Position numbers and translations under genes: made by a program
The notes under the pieces: generated by a model
What the model was told of the DNA's origin: nothing
The model's database searches: none
What the model saw: only the letters and a program-made list of their open reading frames with translations
Source: Thermothielavioides terrestris NRRL 8126
Lineage: Eukaryota > Ascomycota > Sordariomycetes > Sordariales > Chaetomiaceae
Assembly: GCF_000226115.1 (NCBI RefSeq)
Contig: NC_016457.1
Location: 2,232,001-2,296,000, forward strand
DNA length: 64,000 nucleotides
Direction: 5' to 3'
Shown here: positions 1 through 10,188 of the stretch, one piece after another
How positions within the stretch are numbered: position 1 is the stretch's first letter
Layout: each line of letters opens with the position of its first letter

Positions 1-1829
1 GCTCTCGACAATGGCTAGTTCGCACATGACCCTAAACAGGTTCATCTTGCCTTTCCCATCGGCCAACGGAATATTGCCGATGCCGTCCGCAGGGTCGGCA
101 TCGGGAAGCTCCACGTTCATGTCGTCGTCGTCCTGGGCGGGTGGCCTGCCGGATCGAAGGCACAAATCCTTGTCCAGCATGTACGCGATCCAAAACACCC
201 TCTTGCGCTGCTCGATCTCAATCGGGTTCAGGTTGAAGCCGGTCCCGCGCTTGTGGAGACCGATGCTATGCGACAACCGGATTGCCGTGGCTATGAGCAG
301 GGAGGATGGCTGAGGATTCGGGGTTCCCTGTAGGAACAAAGCCATGCCCAGCAAGCCCTGCACGCTGAGCAGGTCGGTGTTGCGCATTGTCAACTCGGAG
401 AAGACCGCCATCGCATTCTTCATGTAACCCCAAGCCTTCTCGTCCTCCTCTTGTGGTACAAGGTTGCTCATCACCCGCAGACGGTGGGCAATGGCCAGGG
501 CAACGTTCAGACTGGCCCACCACCCGGATCCGGTATAGGGATCGTTCGAGTACTGCCTCTCCACTAGATGCATGAAGGTCGGCTGATGAAAAAGGGGAAA
601 CATGCAGTTGAAGTTCTCGAAGTAGTCCACGAGCAGCGACAGCGCCTCGGGCTTTGGGGGCAGCTCCCTGAAGATGGTACGGCGGAAGAGATCGCCGAAG
701 ACATCAGGCTTCCAAGCAGTCCACTTGTGGTCGTCGATGGAGACGTCCGAGATCATTTGCTGGAACGACGTATCCCCCATCTTCTCGTTGACCCACTGTA
801 TCCCTTTCGGAGAGAAGATGGAGAAGCCAGACGACGAGCCTTCGACATGTGTCAGCGCAGGAGAACAATGAGACTGCGAGTCATCTTGACTCACCGATAT
901 ACCGCGTCTCGCCATAGTTGTTGGTAACTAGGGAGCACATCATCTCGGAGAGTTCGGCAACCTCTTCTTGCTCGTCATCCTGATGCTCTTTCTCGGGCGT
1001 GGCAGACCTCCTCTTCTCGCCATCCTTGGCAGGCTCTGGGGTTGCTAGCGAGCTGTGAGGGGTCGAGCCACTGGCATCCGGACCTGACGCCGGGTGCGAC
1101 GGTGACGTAGGGTCGGAGGCAGCCTGGGAAGCCTGCCTTGACTGCTGGTGCTTTTCCGCAAGCTTCTTCTCCAGCGTCCCGAGATCAGTAGCGCCGTCGT
1201 CGTCTTCGCTGAGCAAGCCTACGGCAAAACGGTTAGTGAGCCGCGTGTCTCAAGAGACATGGCGCACTGGGGGGCCAGTCAGGATGGCGGGGCGAGCGGC
1301 GTACCTGATAGCCTCAACAGGTGTTCCATGCGCCCCAACCGGTTTTCGAGTCCTTCGATATACTTGGCCCTTTTGCCCAACTTCGTCAATGGAGATGCCG
1401 CCAAACAGAAACGGGAGAGCACTCACCCCTTGGGAGGATTCCGTTTCTTCTCAACTTGCGTAAAGACGCACTCCGTTTTGTAGTTGGTACAATGTGTGCA
1501 GGCCGGGAGCTTGCCATCGCATTTGATCTTCTTCTTCCTGCACATGTCGCATGCCTGGGGAGAGCTTATGGTCAGCACCCTGCCGCCTCGTCTTCGATCG
1601 CGCCAGAGCTGTCGCCGCCCCAACTTACCCTCGCGATCCTCCGTCTCTTGGCTTCGTTCGTATCTTCCAGCAGCCCATGATCGCCAAACATCTGTGCGGC
1701 GAGGAGGTCGGGGGGTAATTGCGGGATCGGAAGTCCATGTTCGTTGTAACCACCAAAGATCTGGGGCGGCTGGTTCATCAACGGGGGCGGCGGGATGGGC
1801 ATCTGAAAGCCCGAATGCATAGGGTCCAT
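1..1829 (-). CDS. Zn2Cys6 fungal transcription factor (3' part outside window)
   Basis: Predicted nuclear DNA-binding regulator. Five exons read on the minus strand: 1829-1629, 1554-1427, 1369-1305, 1218-895 and 839 to the window edge, with phase kept at every junction. The ATG at 1829 opens a Pro-rich N-terminus. Exon 2 holds the zinc cluster C-X2-C-X6-C-X6-C-X2-C-X6-C (Cys69-Cys96), followed by a basic linker and a short coiled coil ([17 protein letters not shown]). Exon 4 encodes a Ser/Pro/acidic linker. Exon 5 opens the fungal-specific transcription factor domain, with signatures such as [16 protein letters not shown] and [15 protein letters not shown]. The frame stays open to base 1, so at least 500 residues are visible and the C-terminus is missing. 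Regulated pathway not recognised. Confidence 0.88.
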
Positions 1830-3751
1830 GGTAAAAAGAGTCGCCTTCGAGGCGGTCGGCACACTAAGAATCGATTACGGTGGTGATCGCCAAGTTCGGA
1901 GGTCGATCGACGGAGCCGCAGGCCTTGCTGGTAGCAATGGGCAAGCGATCGATGTTCGCGACCGCGGGGAGTTCGTTCGCAGGGCAGGCAGTGTAGCCGC
2001 CGACTCTGCGTATGCTATTATTACCGTCCAGTCCCAGGAACGGGACGCACCGGAACTGCCGGAACTTGGGGGCTGAGCAACTCGGACGGGCAGCACTGGG
2101 GATGGACTTCTCCTGTGCAGTTATCGCCGCCCCATGTTGCCAGAAGAGAAGACGTCCGAATTGCGGCCGGCAGTAGCGCAGCTGTGGGAATAAGCCGGTG
2201 ATCTTTTGATTGCCTGGCCTGGCCGCTGGTCGTTCTTAGTGTGGGGTCAGGCGAAGGCACAGCCGAGATGCAGGTGGCAAGGAGGACTGATGCGGGATCT
2301 CGAAATGGCGTGCAGCGTCGCGCCTTGTGGTTTGTGGCGAGCAGGTATACCGCAATCTGATGGTTCACATATATCAGATAATTTGCAAACAGGCAATCTG
2401 CCAAGAAGGTGAGGGAGACGAAGAGGGCGAGAAGGAAGATGAGAGGTCATGAAAGCCGTAACAGGGCAACCTGGAACGTACGGAATAGGTAGTGTACATC
2501 GGCACAGTGCCAGTCCCCTTCCTCTTGTATGGCGCCCACCTCACCCCACTAACTGTGGCAGTTGACGATCAAGCCAAGCCGCCCACTCAGCTACCTTCCG
2601 GAATAGCATATTCCAGTGGGCGAAGGACTCGGGATAGCTAACTAGCGCCGGGCGCACGGACGGCATCCGAAATTCAGGGTGCTGTTCCCTGGAGAACACT
2701 TCAAAGTGCTTGGTAAGCTGCGCTGAACGCACACCCAACACCATAGACCACACAACAACCGAACTCTTGGCAAGAGTAGGAAGAAAAAGAAAAGAAAAGG
2801 GAGTCCAGAGACGACTGAGCAGCGCTCCTGAATTTCCATCCGTCGCGATACATAGTTACTGCGCCAGCACGGTAAGCGCTTTCTTCTCAAGTTTCCGGGG
2901 CACCTATGGGACGGTTGCATCCATCTTCTTTTGATGACTTGGGAGGCAGTAGCACAGCATATCAGCCCCGGGGCTGGCCCCGTGCTGGGCCCAGGCCTCA
3001 GGTGTTTGGAACAGCCAAGACGCTTCCACAGTATTGGGTAGCGGCAGGGGCCGCCGCTTGCATCACCAGAGACATCTCACACTCTCAAGGGGAGGGTGCA
3101 TCATCACGAACTCCCGTCTCAAGGGTTCATGGTCAGCTCACCCCCGTGTCGGGATGCTCGAGGTTGCGCCGTCACCTGACTAGGTGTGGAGGCCCTAATG
3201 CATGCGCAGCCCTGCCGCAGTGCGCAATGCGGCTCCTACGAGGAGGATGAGAAGCATCGCATTCCTACCTACCTACCTACCTAGGTAGTTGACCGCTTCA
3301 GTCCCAACAGATTCTACAACGTTCCGCAAAGCTTCCTTCCTCTCGCCAGGAGCCCAGATCTCGCGGACGATCACCACCGCACGTGTCGAGGACGGCTTTC
3401 CGGGTCGTCATTCAACGGTCGAGCTCGGCCAACTTTGACAGGGGTTCCGGCGGAGCTGAGACAATCTTGAAACGAACCAATCGGGATGGCCAATCTTGGC
3501 CAACCGCTTGGACGCCGTCATCGTGAATGACAAATTCCCATTAAATCCGACCCATCCAAAAAAGCCCATTGTTTCTGTTTCCACATCGCAGGCTGCCTCC
3601 TTACCGCCGTGGCCAGACCAACCCTCAAGCTGACTCACCGCGAGCATCCTGTCGGCCCGGCCGCTGCTTCAATGACCGTGGGGAGCTACTCTGGAGATGC
3701 GCTCACTATCGACAGGTACTGCTTCTCCGTTAGTGTTTTCTTTGGAAGCCA
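1830..3751. other. Gene-free upstream region
   Basis: About 1.9 kb between the start of the zinc-cluster gene and the putative mobile element. The open frames here are short, begin mostly at non-ATG codons and resemble no family I know. It probably contains the promoter and 5' leader of the regulator to its left. It includes a small TACC microsatellite (3264-3286) and a GTACGGAATA motif near 2478 that recurs in other spacers of this window. Confidence 0.6.
3264..3288. repeat. (TACC)n microsatellite
   Basis: Four to five tandem TACC units ending in the palindromic junction CCTAGGTAG. Simple repeat in a spacer with no coding context. Confidence 0.85.
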
Positions 3752-4032
3752 TCTAATATATATACTACACAACTGCCCAGATTTTTCCGGTTACTACGAT
3801 GGTCCTTTTGGCTGTAAAACAGGGGTCTTCCTTAACTAATTGTTATTACACTCCACCTTCTAGGCCGTTAACAAATAACAGGTGCAGGGTACATGACTGT
3901 TAGCGATTTTTCTTTCCCCTTCCATTGGCTTACGGCTAATCGTCATTTCCTTTCCCCGTTGTTTTGTTTTCCTTTTTCCTCCTTTTCTCTACGCGCCTAC
4001 ATCGTGGGCTACGCGCTCGCACCATGGAACCG

Positions 4033-4137
4033 GGGGAGCCGTACGCAGGAGCCCGGGCAACTGGGCCAGCCGTAGGCAGGTGGGCATCTGGGGCAGCCGT
4101 ACGCAGGTGGGCACCCAGGCCAGCCGTACGCAGGGCA
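4033..4137. repeat. Degenerate 27-bp tandem repeat next to the minisatellite
   Basis: Units containing GCCGTACGCAGGTGGGCA recur with a 27-bp period. The clear ones are 4063-4089 and 4090-4116, with a degenerate copy before and a partial copy after. The same GCCGTA/GCAGG words reappear at about 4567-4615 on the other side of the 20-bp array. This suggests that both arrays grew from related seed sequence. Confidence 0.75.
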
Positions 4138-4150
4138 TACCGCGGGCGGC

Positions 4151-4541
4151 ACCGGGGCTACAACGTGGGCACCGGGGGCATGCCGCGGGCACCGGGGCCA
4201 CAACGCGGGCACCGGGGGTAGAACGCGGGCACCGAGGCCATGCCGTGGGCACCGGGGGCACAACACAGGCACCGGGGCCACAACGCGGGCACCGGGGGCA
4301 TGCCGTGGGCACAACGCGGGCACCAGGGCCACAACGTGGGCACCGGGGGTATAACGCAGGCACCGGGGGCATGCCGTAGGCACCGGGGGTAGAACACGGC
4401 CACCGGGGGCGTATTGTAGGCACCGGGGCCACAACGCGGGCACCGGGGGCATACCGTGGGCACCGGGGGCATACTGCGGGCACCGGGGGCATACCGTGGG
4501 CACTGGGGCGACAACTCGGGCACCGGGGGTAGAACGCAGGC
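4151..4541. repeat. 20-bp GC-rich minisatellite, about 19 units
   Basis: Tandem 20-bp units of the form ACCGGGGGCATGCCGTGGGC or ACCGGGGCCACAACGCGGGC. Eight full units run 4151-4310, then an 11-bp partial unit (4311-4321), then eleven full units 4322-4541. Two unit subtypes (CATGCCG and CACAACG cores) are interleaved. Because three units equal 60 bp, all minus-strand frames stay open and give false repetitive ORFs with a 20-residue period. It lies inside the candidate Helitron-like element. Confidence 0.93.
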
Positions 4542-4680
4542 ACAACGTAGGTAGGTCGGCAACTGTGGGAGCCGTAGGCTGGGAGGCAAGCTGTGGGCCA
4601 GGCAGTACGCAGGTAATGCAGGTAGCCAGTAGTAACAGTAAGCAAGTCATGTGATGTAAAAATGCAGACAAAAAACCTAC

Positions 4681-4699
4681 GAGCCCGCGAAGCGGGCTC
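4681..4699 (+). other. Hairpin of the Helitron-like 3' end
   Basis: Perfect inverted repeat GAGCCCGC-GAA-GCGGGCTC, flanked by C on both sides so the stem stops at 8 bp. It is followed by CAAACCCCTAG and then T. The position, 11 nt upstream of the CTAG|T end, is what a Helitron terminator hairpin requires. Confidence 0.65.
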
Positions 4700-4710
4700 C
4701 AAACCCCTAG

Positions 4711-4978
4711 TCTTGGACTACCTTAGTTATTTTCTTTACCACCCTCGTATCTCCTCTTTCCTTCTCTGCGTAATCATTGTATACTAAAATCAGGCTTCCT
4801 GCATCGTTTCCTCATCTTGCGTCGTTCGTCACAGCCCGAGGGCGACCAATAAATGAAACACACAGGACACAGGGAGTCCTATTTCTTCATGGTCGAGCAT
4901 ACCCTTCGAAGCTATTTCACCCATATGGACTTCCTCCCAGCCTCATACATGGCAGCAAAAGAACAGGTTATTAGGCAC
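4711..4978. other. Spacer downstream of the oxidoreductase gene
   Basis: About 270 bp, pyrimidine-rich. It probably holds the 3' UTR of the minus-strand oxidoreductase. No gene seen. Confidence 0.5.
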
Positions 4979-6214
4979 TTACATGGCCGCATGCCTCAGC
5001 CGGGTCCCGCCCACGTATGCCTCGGCCGTGTCGACGAACAGCTTCCGCCCCTTGACCCAGGCGACCAGAAAGCGCCAGAGCTTCCATCCGCCGATCTGGC
5101 CTGTCGCGAACTTCCTCCCTAGCGCCAGGAACAGCATGGTCTTCTTTTCAGGCGTGTACACCGGCACCGGCGCACCCTCTTTGCCCGCGAGCACCACGTC
5201 CAGCGCGGCCGCGACGTGGATGACCTGCGCGTCGGTCACCGTGAGCTGTTTGGGCTCGGTGTCGCCGACGTCGCCCAGCGCCCAGATGTTGCCGTTCCGG
5301 CTGCCCGCGGCGCGGAGGCTCGCGTCCTGCCGCACGTTGCCGCGCTCGTCGAGCAGGTGCGCGGGCACGAACGACGTGTTGACCTCCACGCCGAACAGCG
5401 GCAGGTAGCAGTCCGCCTCGAGCACGGACCCGTCCGACAGGATCAGCTTGTGCGTCTGGCGCGGCGGGTGCGGACCGGCGGTCGTCGCTGGGGCTTGTTC
5501 CGCGTCCTGATGCCGCTCCTCCTTGATGACGCGCGCGTTGCGGATGAGCCTCACGCCGAGTTGCTGCAAATCGCTGTCGACGGCGGCGAGGACGGAGGGG
5601 TTGAGCTTGCCGCCGCCGCTGCCGCTCGCTTCATCTTGTGCATTGCTAACGAGGGGCTTGCTGCCGCTGGCGATGAGTGTGATGGATTTGGTCCGTCCGT
5701 ATTTAGCGGCCAGCTCGCCGGCGACCTCGACCCCTGTTGGCCCCGCGCCAGCGACAACGATGGACCGTGCCTCGCCCACGCGCTGCTGTAGGGCGTGCCA
5801 GGCGTCGAGGGTTTGCTGATCGCTGCCAATAGGCTTCAGCGGGAGGCCGCTGCTGATTCTCGAGCCCGTAGCTATGACCAGCTGGTTGTATGTGATGTCC
5901 TGCGCTGCGCCAGCGTTGGTGATGACTCTGACGGTGTTGGCGGTCTCGTCAATCCCCTCGGCCCGCCCAAGGACTAGCTCAAAAGCGCCCGCGGGATAGC
6001 GGTTGAAGCCCGGCGCAATGGGCAGGAAGAGCTTGCCGTCGGGAATTTCGCCGGGGATGAGACCGCGAGTGGCGGCAACGTTCCAGAAGAAGTTGCTGTT
6101 GGGTGTGACGAGGACGACCTTAAGATCGGTCTTGGGGCGCGTGTACTTGAGCAGTTTGTGGGCAAGGGGCAGGCCAGCCCATCCGGCGCCCAGGATGACG
6201 ACCGTCTGTGTCAT
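4979..6214 (-). CDS. AIF/AMID-like FAD-dependent NAD(P)H oxidoreductase, paralogue A
   Basis: Single-exon gene of 411 residues, a member of the pyridine nucleotide-disulphide oxidoreductase superfamily closest in style to AIF2/AMID and type-II NADH dehydrogenases. The start chosen is the ATG at 6214 (MTQTVVILGAGWAG); the longer upstream frame has only a TTG. The FAD dinucleotide fold GAGWAG is at residues 9-14. An ATG loop (LVIATGS) sits near residue 115, a second Rossmann motif (VVAGAGPTGVEVAGEL) follows, then a WALGDVGD box binding the flavin, and a family-typical C-terminus (GRKFATGQIGGWKLWRF). A Gly/Ser- and Pro-rich insertion (SGSGGG; APATTAGPHPP) separates it from the homologue at 60327-61568, which also has an intron that this gene lacks. 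No mitochondrial presequence or clear membrane anchor is visible. The divergent neighbour is a zinc-cluster regulator. Confidence 0.88.
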   Translation of the reverse strand: MTQTVVILGAGWAGLPLAHKLLKYTRPKTDLKVVLVTPNSNFFWNVAATRGLIPGEIPDGKLFLPIAPGFNRYPAGAFELVLGRAEGIDETANTVRVITNAGAAQDITYNQLVIATGSRISSGLPLKPIGSDQQTLDAWHALQQRVGEARSIVVAGAGPTGVEVAGELAAKYGRTKSITLIASGSKPLVSNAQDEASGSGGGKLNPSVLAAVDSDLQQLGVRLIRNARVIKEERHQDAEQAPATTAGPHPPRQTHKLILSDGSVLEADCYLPLFGVEVNTSFVPAHLLDERGNVRQDASLRAAGSRNGNIWALGDVGDTEPKQLTVTDAQVIHVAAALDVVLAGKEGAPVPVYTPEKKTMLFLALGRKFATGQIGGWKLWRFLVAWVKGRKLFVDTAEAYVGGTRLRHAAM

Positions 6215-6762
6215 GGGTGGCGTATCAAGCTGCAACCTGTCTTAGATCCCCATGGTCAGCACTCAATGTAGCATGGCTTAAAACCGTCTTGCCAGCTCTT
6301 GGAGGTTCAGAAATTACCCTACCGAGCTTATGAGACGAACGTTTGGCAGGTGGTAGCACCTTTTTTAACTCTTTGCAAGAGACCCTTCCCATCAGCGACC
6401 TCTGTTGTCTTTTGTCTTCTCCCGTCTCGGCCCGGTCTCGCTTGACAACTGCGGCCGGCTTCCGGACCGGGGGTTCGGTCATAGCTCCCTGCAGTAGGCC
6501 GGAGCTAGAGGGACAGGGGTCCAAGGCCGAGCTCCGTGTCCGAGGTCAGCCCCACAACCCCTGGACCCCTGACCGGCACTCCGGCGGATCTCCGCACCGA
6601 TTCGCTCCGGCTGAAAACTCCGGCCCCTGCAGAGTGTCTTCAACGGGTCCTACTGGCGCAGTGGTCTTTCGCCCAAAGGTTGGACTGCCCAGCAATTCCT
6701 CGTCTGAAGCCAGCAGACGCCAGCATTCCTCAGGTCCGACTCTCCATCCTCCCGAGGCCGCC
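6215..6762. promoter_or_regulatory. Shared divergent promoter region
   Basis: 548 bp separate the start codons of the oxidoreductase (-) and the zinc-cluster regulator (+). This is short enough for a bidirectional promoter. No operator was identified with confidence. Confidence 0.45.
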
Positions 6763-9081
6763 ATGGCCTCTTCACATAGTCAAGCGCCCGATGCCGATGG
6801 CGACCTCAAGGTATGGAGCTGTGTTACCTGTCGCCGCCGCAAGGTCAAGTGCGACCGTCGCGACCCCTGCGCCAACTGCGTGCGTAACGCGATCGAATGC
6901 CACTTCCCAGTTACAGGCCGCCTCCCGCGCCGGAGCAGAGAGTCCTCTGCAAGTAACAACAGGCCGTCGCAGGCACAGCGCCAGGCAGAGCTACTTGGTC
7001 GTCTACGACGGCTAGAAGACCTCGTCGCCGAGCTCTCCGGCCAGCTCGAGGACGCGGGCCGAGCCCCCGGGTCCGGGGTCCAGCAAGTATTGTCGGCAGT
7101 GGGGTCGTCGGGCCGCTCGTCTGAACCGGCGTTGACGTCGGCCTCTGCGGGTAGGATGTCCTTGACGGGCACCGAGGAGATGTATGAGAATTTCGGGAGG
7201 CTTGTGGTGGATCATGGGTCAGGGCCGCGCCTGGATACGGGCTTCTGGTCTGTCTTTTGTGAAGAGGTGGATGCCCCCCCCCCCCACCCCCCCTCCTTCT
7301 CCCCCCTTGGTTCCGCGGTCTGGAGAGCTCATCGCTGATAAGAGGGCCAGGTTGAACACATATTTCAGGCAATCCAAGACGGCTCAAATGTGTCTGAACC
7401 GGCAGCCATTCAACACAGATACCCCGAGGACGTCCCCGTGGCCGCTCACTGCCATGGATATGTCTTTGGCACGCCATGCGCCACGGCTACCCAGGACGAG
7501 GATCTCTACCCACTACCATCCCAGGTGCCCTTTCTGTGGAAGACATACGTGGACAGGGTTGATCCATTCATCAAAATCCTCCATGTGCCGAGCGTAGAAG
7601 CCATCATTGCTCTGGCCAAGGGCAAGCTCAGCTACCATGGCCATGGTGCCGGCACCGAGGCGCTTCTGTTTGCCGTCTGTCTCACGGCCGTTGCTTCGCT
7701 TGACGCAGATGAGGTGTCAGACGGCTTCAGAGTCTCGAGGGGCGAGCTGGTGACTCGCTTGCGGCTGGGGACGGAGCGAGCACTCGGCCTGGCGCGGTTT
7801 GCAACAACAAGGGACGTGACCGTCGTCCAAGCCCTGGCCATCTATCTATTCATACTCCCACACATCGGGGAAGCCCAGCTCGCGTTCAATCTCGCCGGTG
7901 TTCTCGTGAAACTGGCGACCTCCGCAGGACTGCACAAGGATCCGCTCGACGGAACATCACCGGACTCGCCGGCTCTCACCGACGTTGCGGTCGAGACTCG
8001 GCGCCGGCTCTGGTGGCACATCGTCTTCCTGGACTCACGGGGCCAGGCTTCCGGCATGCTTGACACTGGCCTCACTATATCAGAAGACTCATTCACAACC
8101 CGCATACCGAGCAACGCGGACGACCAAGCACTCGCTGCCGATATCCCTGCTGCACGTACCGAAGCCGTGGCGGGAAAACGAGGGGTGACACAGTCTACAT
8201 TGTCCATCATCCGATGCCACATTTGGCGGCTGCGCACCCTCCTCCGCCGCAGCCGTGACCAACCGCTGGAGTCGCAACTGCAGAGAGTGCTCGGCGCGAG
8301 GGGGGAGATCGAAGGCACTTTCCTGTCGGAGCCCACAACTACTGGCGCCGGGGCCGCATACAGCTCGTTCCTCTCCGCAATCACGGGTCTGTTCTTCGCC
8401 AAGATAGAAGCAGAGATCTGCAGACAGCATCTACTCCGCCGCCAGGTCGGGCAGCCAGATCTCAACCCCGAGTCTCTACTAATACACAGCCGGTTCTTCG
8501 CCGCATCCGTGTCCGTCCTAGAAACGACACGCGATCTGTGCTCCAACCCGGCCTGGCATTCGTGGCGGTGGCAGCTCCAGGGGAGCTTTCCGTGGCGGGT
8601 CGTCGGGTCCGTCTTTGCCCAACTGTGCCGGATGCCCTCGTGGACGCCCGTCTCGGAACGCGCTTGGGGGCTGGCCCGGGAGCTGTTGGACGGCCTCCCT
8701 GACGGATCAAAGGGGCAGGACATGTGGCGCCGCCTGGACGAGCTGGCAGAGAGGGCGGGAGTCCATCGGCGGCGGCAGATGCAGATGGAGCACCGGCCGT
8801 TGGCGGCGCCAGTGACAGGGAGCGAATGGGAGTTGGTTGTTCCGCAAGGCGAGAGCGAGATGGAGAAGGGGGCGTCCGCGATGAACTACATCGTTGCCAG
8901 CCAGGAAGGGACGCTACCGAGGCTAGATAACGAGCCGCAGGCGTCTCTGGTCGGGGGGCCAGACGTGTTAACTGGGACTCCGGCCACCGACTGGGAGCCC
9001 GATATATATGCCGTGGATGAGTCGCTGGCAGGTTGGCTGGACTGGGACGACCTGGTCGACATGGACATGCTTATCCTTTGA
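6763..9081 (+). CDS. Zn2Cys6 transcription factor with fungal-specific TF domain
   Basis: Nuclear regulator of about 738 residues. The start is the ATG at 6763 in a strong context (GCCGCCATGG); the open frame upstream has no in-frame ATG that looks better. The zinc cluster lies at Cys20, 23, 30, 36, 39, 46 (spacing 2-6-5-2-6), followed by a basic linker and a short coiled coil (LLGRLRRLEDLVAELSGQL). The second exon carries the fungal_trans middle homology region (for example LWKTYVDRVDPFIKILHVP and RRRLWWHIVFLDSRGQ) and ends in an acidic tail (WLDWDDLVDMDM) that could activate. The proposed intron 7267-7368 joins CEE to AIQDGS in phase. Its donor GTGGAT is weak and it contains a run of about 12 C near 7276. 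Its head-to-head position with the flavoprotein gene suggests, but does not prove, regulation of that neighbour. Confidence 0.85.
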
Positions 9082-10188
9082 CGGGAAACGTCAGTCGATA
9101 CCGGAGCTACAGCTCCTCAAGTGCTCAAGGTGTCTCTAGTGCTCGAGTCATGAGGCTGGAATTGTCTTTGTGGCCCAGCGAGGCAAATACCCATTTGCCA
9201 AGCGAGTAGCGATAGCGGGGTGATTCCGAGGCGCCAATCTGGCCCACTCCTCTTGTTGATGTCGTAGAAGCTGATGCTGAAGGTCTTAATCTAGAAAAAA
9301 CTCTCGGCCAGTCTGCTCTGACCTGTCGCCCATCCAGGGCTGCGCAAGTTGAGGGCAGCTAGTCTTGCAGCTATGTCCATCGACATGCACCAGGGCGTCG
9401 GCCAGAACGGAGACTAGTTGGCCCAGATCCCAAATAACATGTCGCATTCCCATAGAGCGGGATGTGTGTGAAGGAAAGAGCCAGATCTTGACGGTTCTTC
9501 GTGGACGACGTCGTTCCAGCGGCCGGTTTTCCACTGGACAGTTCATCCTGGCCTCTGTGAATGTTCCGATGAAGGGGGAAACATCTTGCCCGGCAGACTG
9601 CTGGGCAGGCCGGGTTTCAATGAGACGCTGCCGACTGCCGGATTCCAGTTTGCAAAGCCAGACATGACGAGGGGGCATCGGAGGCGAGGAAGACGACATT
9701 TCCAGCCGAGGACGACGCTTCTGCACACGTCCCATGACATATGTTCCATATCCTTACTCGCTCTTGAGCAAATATGTACAGAGAATCCCAAAACGAAATA
9801 GAACAAAACAACCTTAGACACGCGTACCCTCCAGAGGCAACAGATCCCGCCCACACCAAGGCAGGCTGGCGACGCACCAATGAGTATAGCCAAACATATC
9901 CAAATCACTGCCAGTCAAGTCCCGCGTCTACATCTATGGATGTCCCGTAGCCATATGGGAGGGACGATCTGGCATGTACCCAAAAGATAAACGGGAATAA
10001 TGCCCAAAAAGATAAAAAAATAAAACAAAAAAAATTTCAGCGGTATGGGGGGTTAATATTACCCATAACCTGGCGAGCCCTATAGGTTAGCCCGCTTCCC
10101 ATGCTGAAGCCCTTGTTCCAGACATTAGAGAATAAACAGTGGCGGGATATACAAGGCATTATAATCGACTGGTTGGCTCAACCATCTG
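9082..10188. other. Convergent spacer
   Basis: About 1.1 kb between converging genes. No supported gene. An A-rich segment at about 9995-10035 is followed by a small inverted repeat, TAACCT...AGGTTA (about 10060-10090), of unknown meaning. The rest presumably holds two 3' UTRs. Confidence 0.5.

Larger units (their letters stand above)
3752..4710 (+). mobile_element. Candidate non-autonomous Helitron-like element (959 bp)
   Basis: Seen: the interval begins TCTAATATATATACTAC directly after an A (3751). It ends with an 8-bp perfect stem with 3-nt loop (4681-4699), an 11-nt spacer and CTAG immediately followed by T (4711). Known: Helitrons start 5'-TC, end CTRR with a short hairpin about 10-12 nt upstream, and insert between A and T without target duplication. 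Inference: the pieces fit a non-autonomous copy. No Rep/helicase coding sequence is present and the interior is largely minisatellite. A second copy or an empty site is needed for proof. The 5' boundary is the weaker end. Confidence 0.5.

Noticed and set aside
4151..4541. CRISPR-like array
   Set aside because: Units are directly adjacent without unique spacers, and the genome is eukaryotic.
4681..4699. Bacterial-type intrinsic terminator
   Set aside because: A GC stem is present, but there is no following T run and the surroundings are fungal. A Helitron 3' hairpin explains it better.
3989..4702. Long minus-strand frames with Pro/Arg/Cys repeats
   Set aside because: They are a by-product of a 20-bp tandem repeat in which three units restore the frame. 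There is no domain, no codon pattern and no splice structure.
6343..6762. N-terminal extension of the zinc-cluster regulator
   Set aside because: The extended frame has no good in-frame ATG at its start. The ATG at 6763 has a strong context and places the zinc cluster near the N-terminus, as is usual.
7842..8723. 293-codon minus-strand frame
   Set aside because: Antisense shadow of the regulator's second exon; Arg/Ser-rich with no domain.
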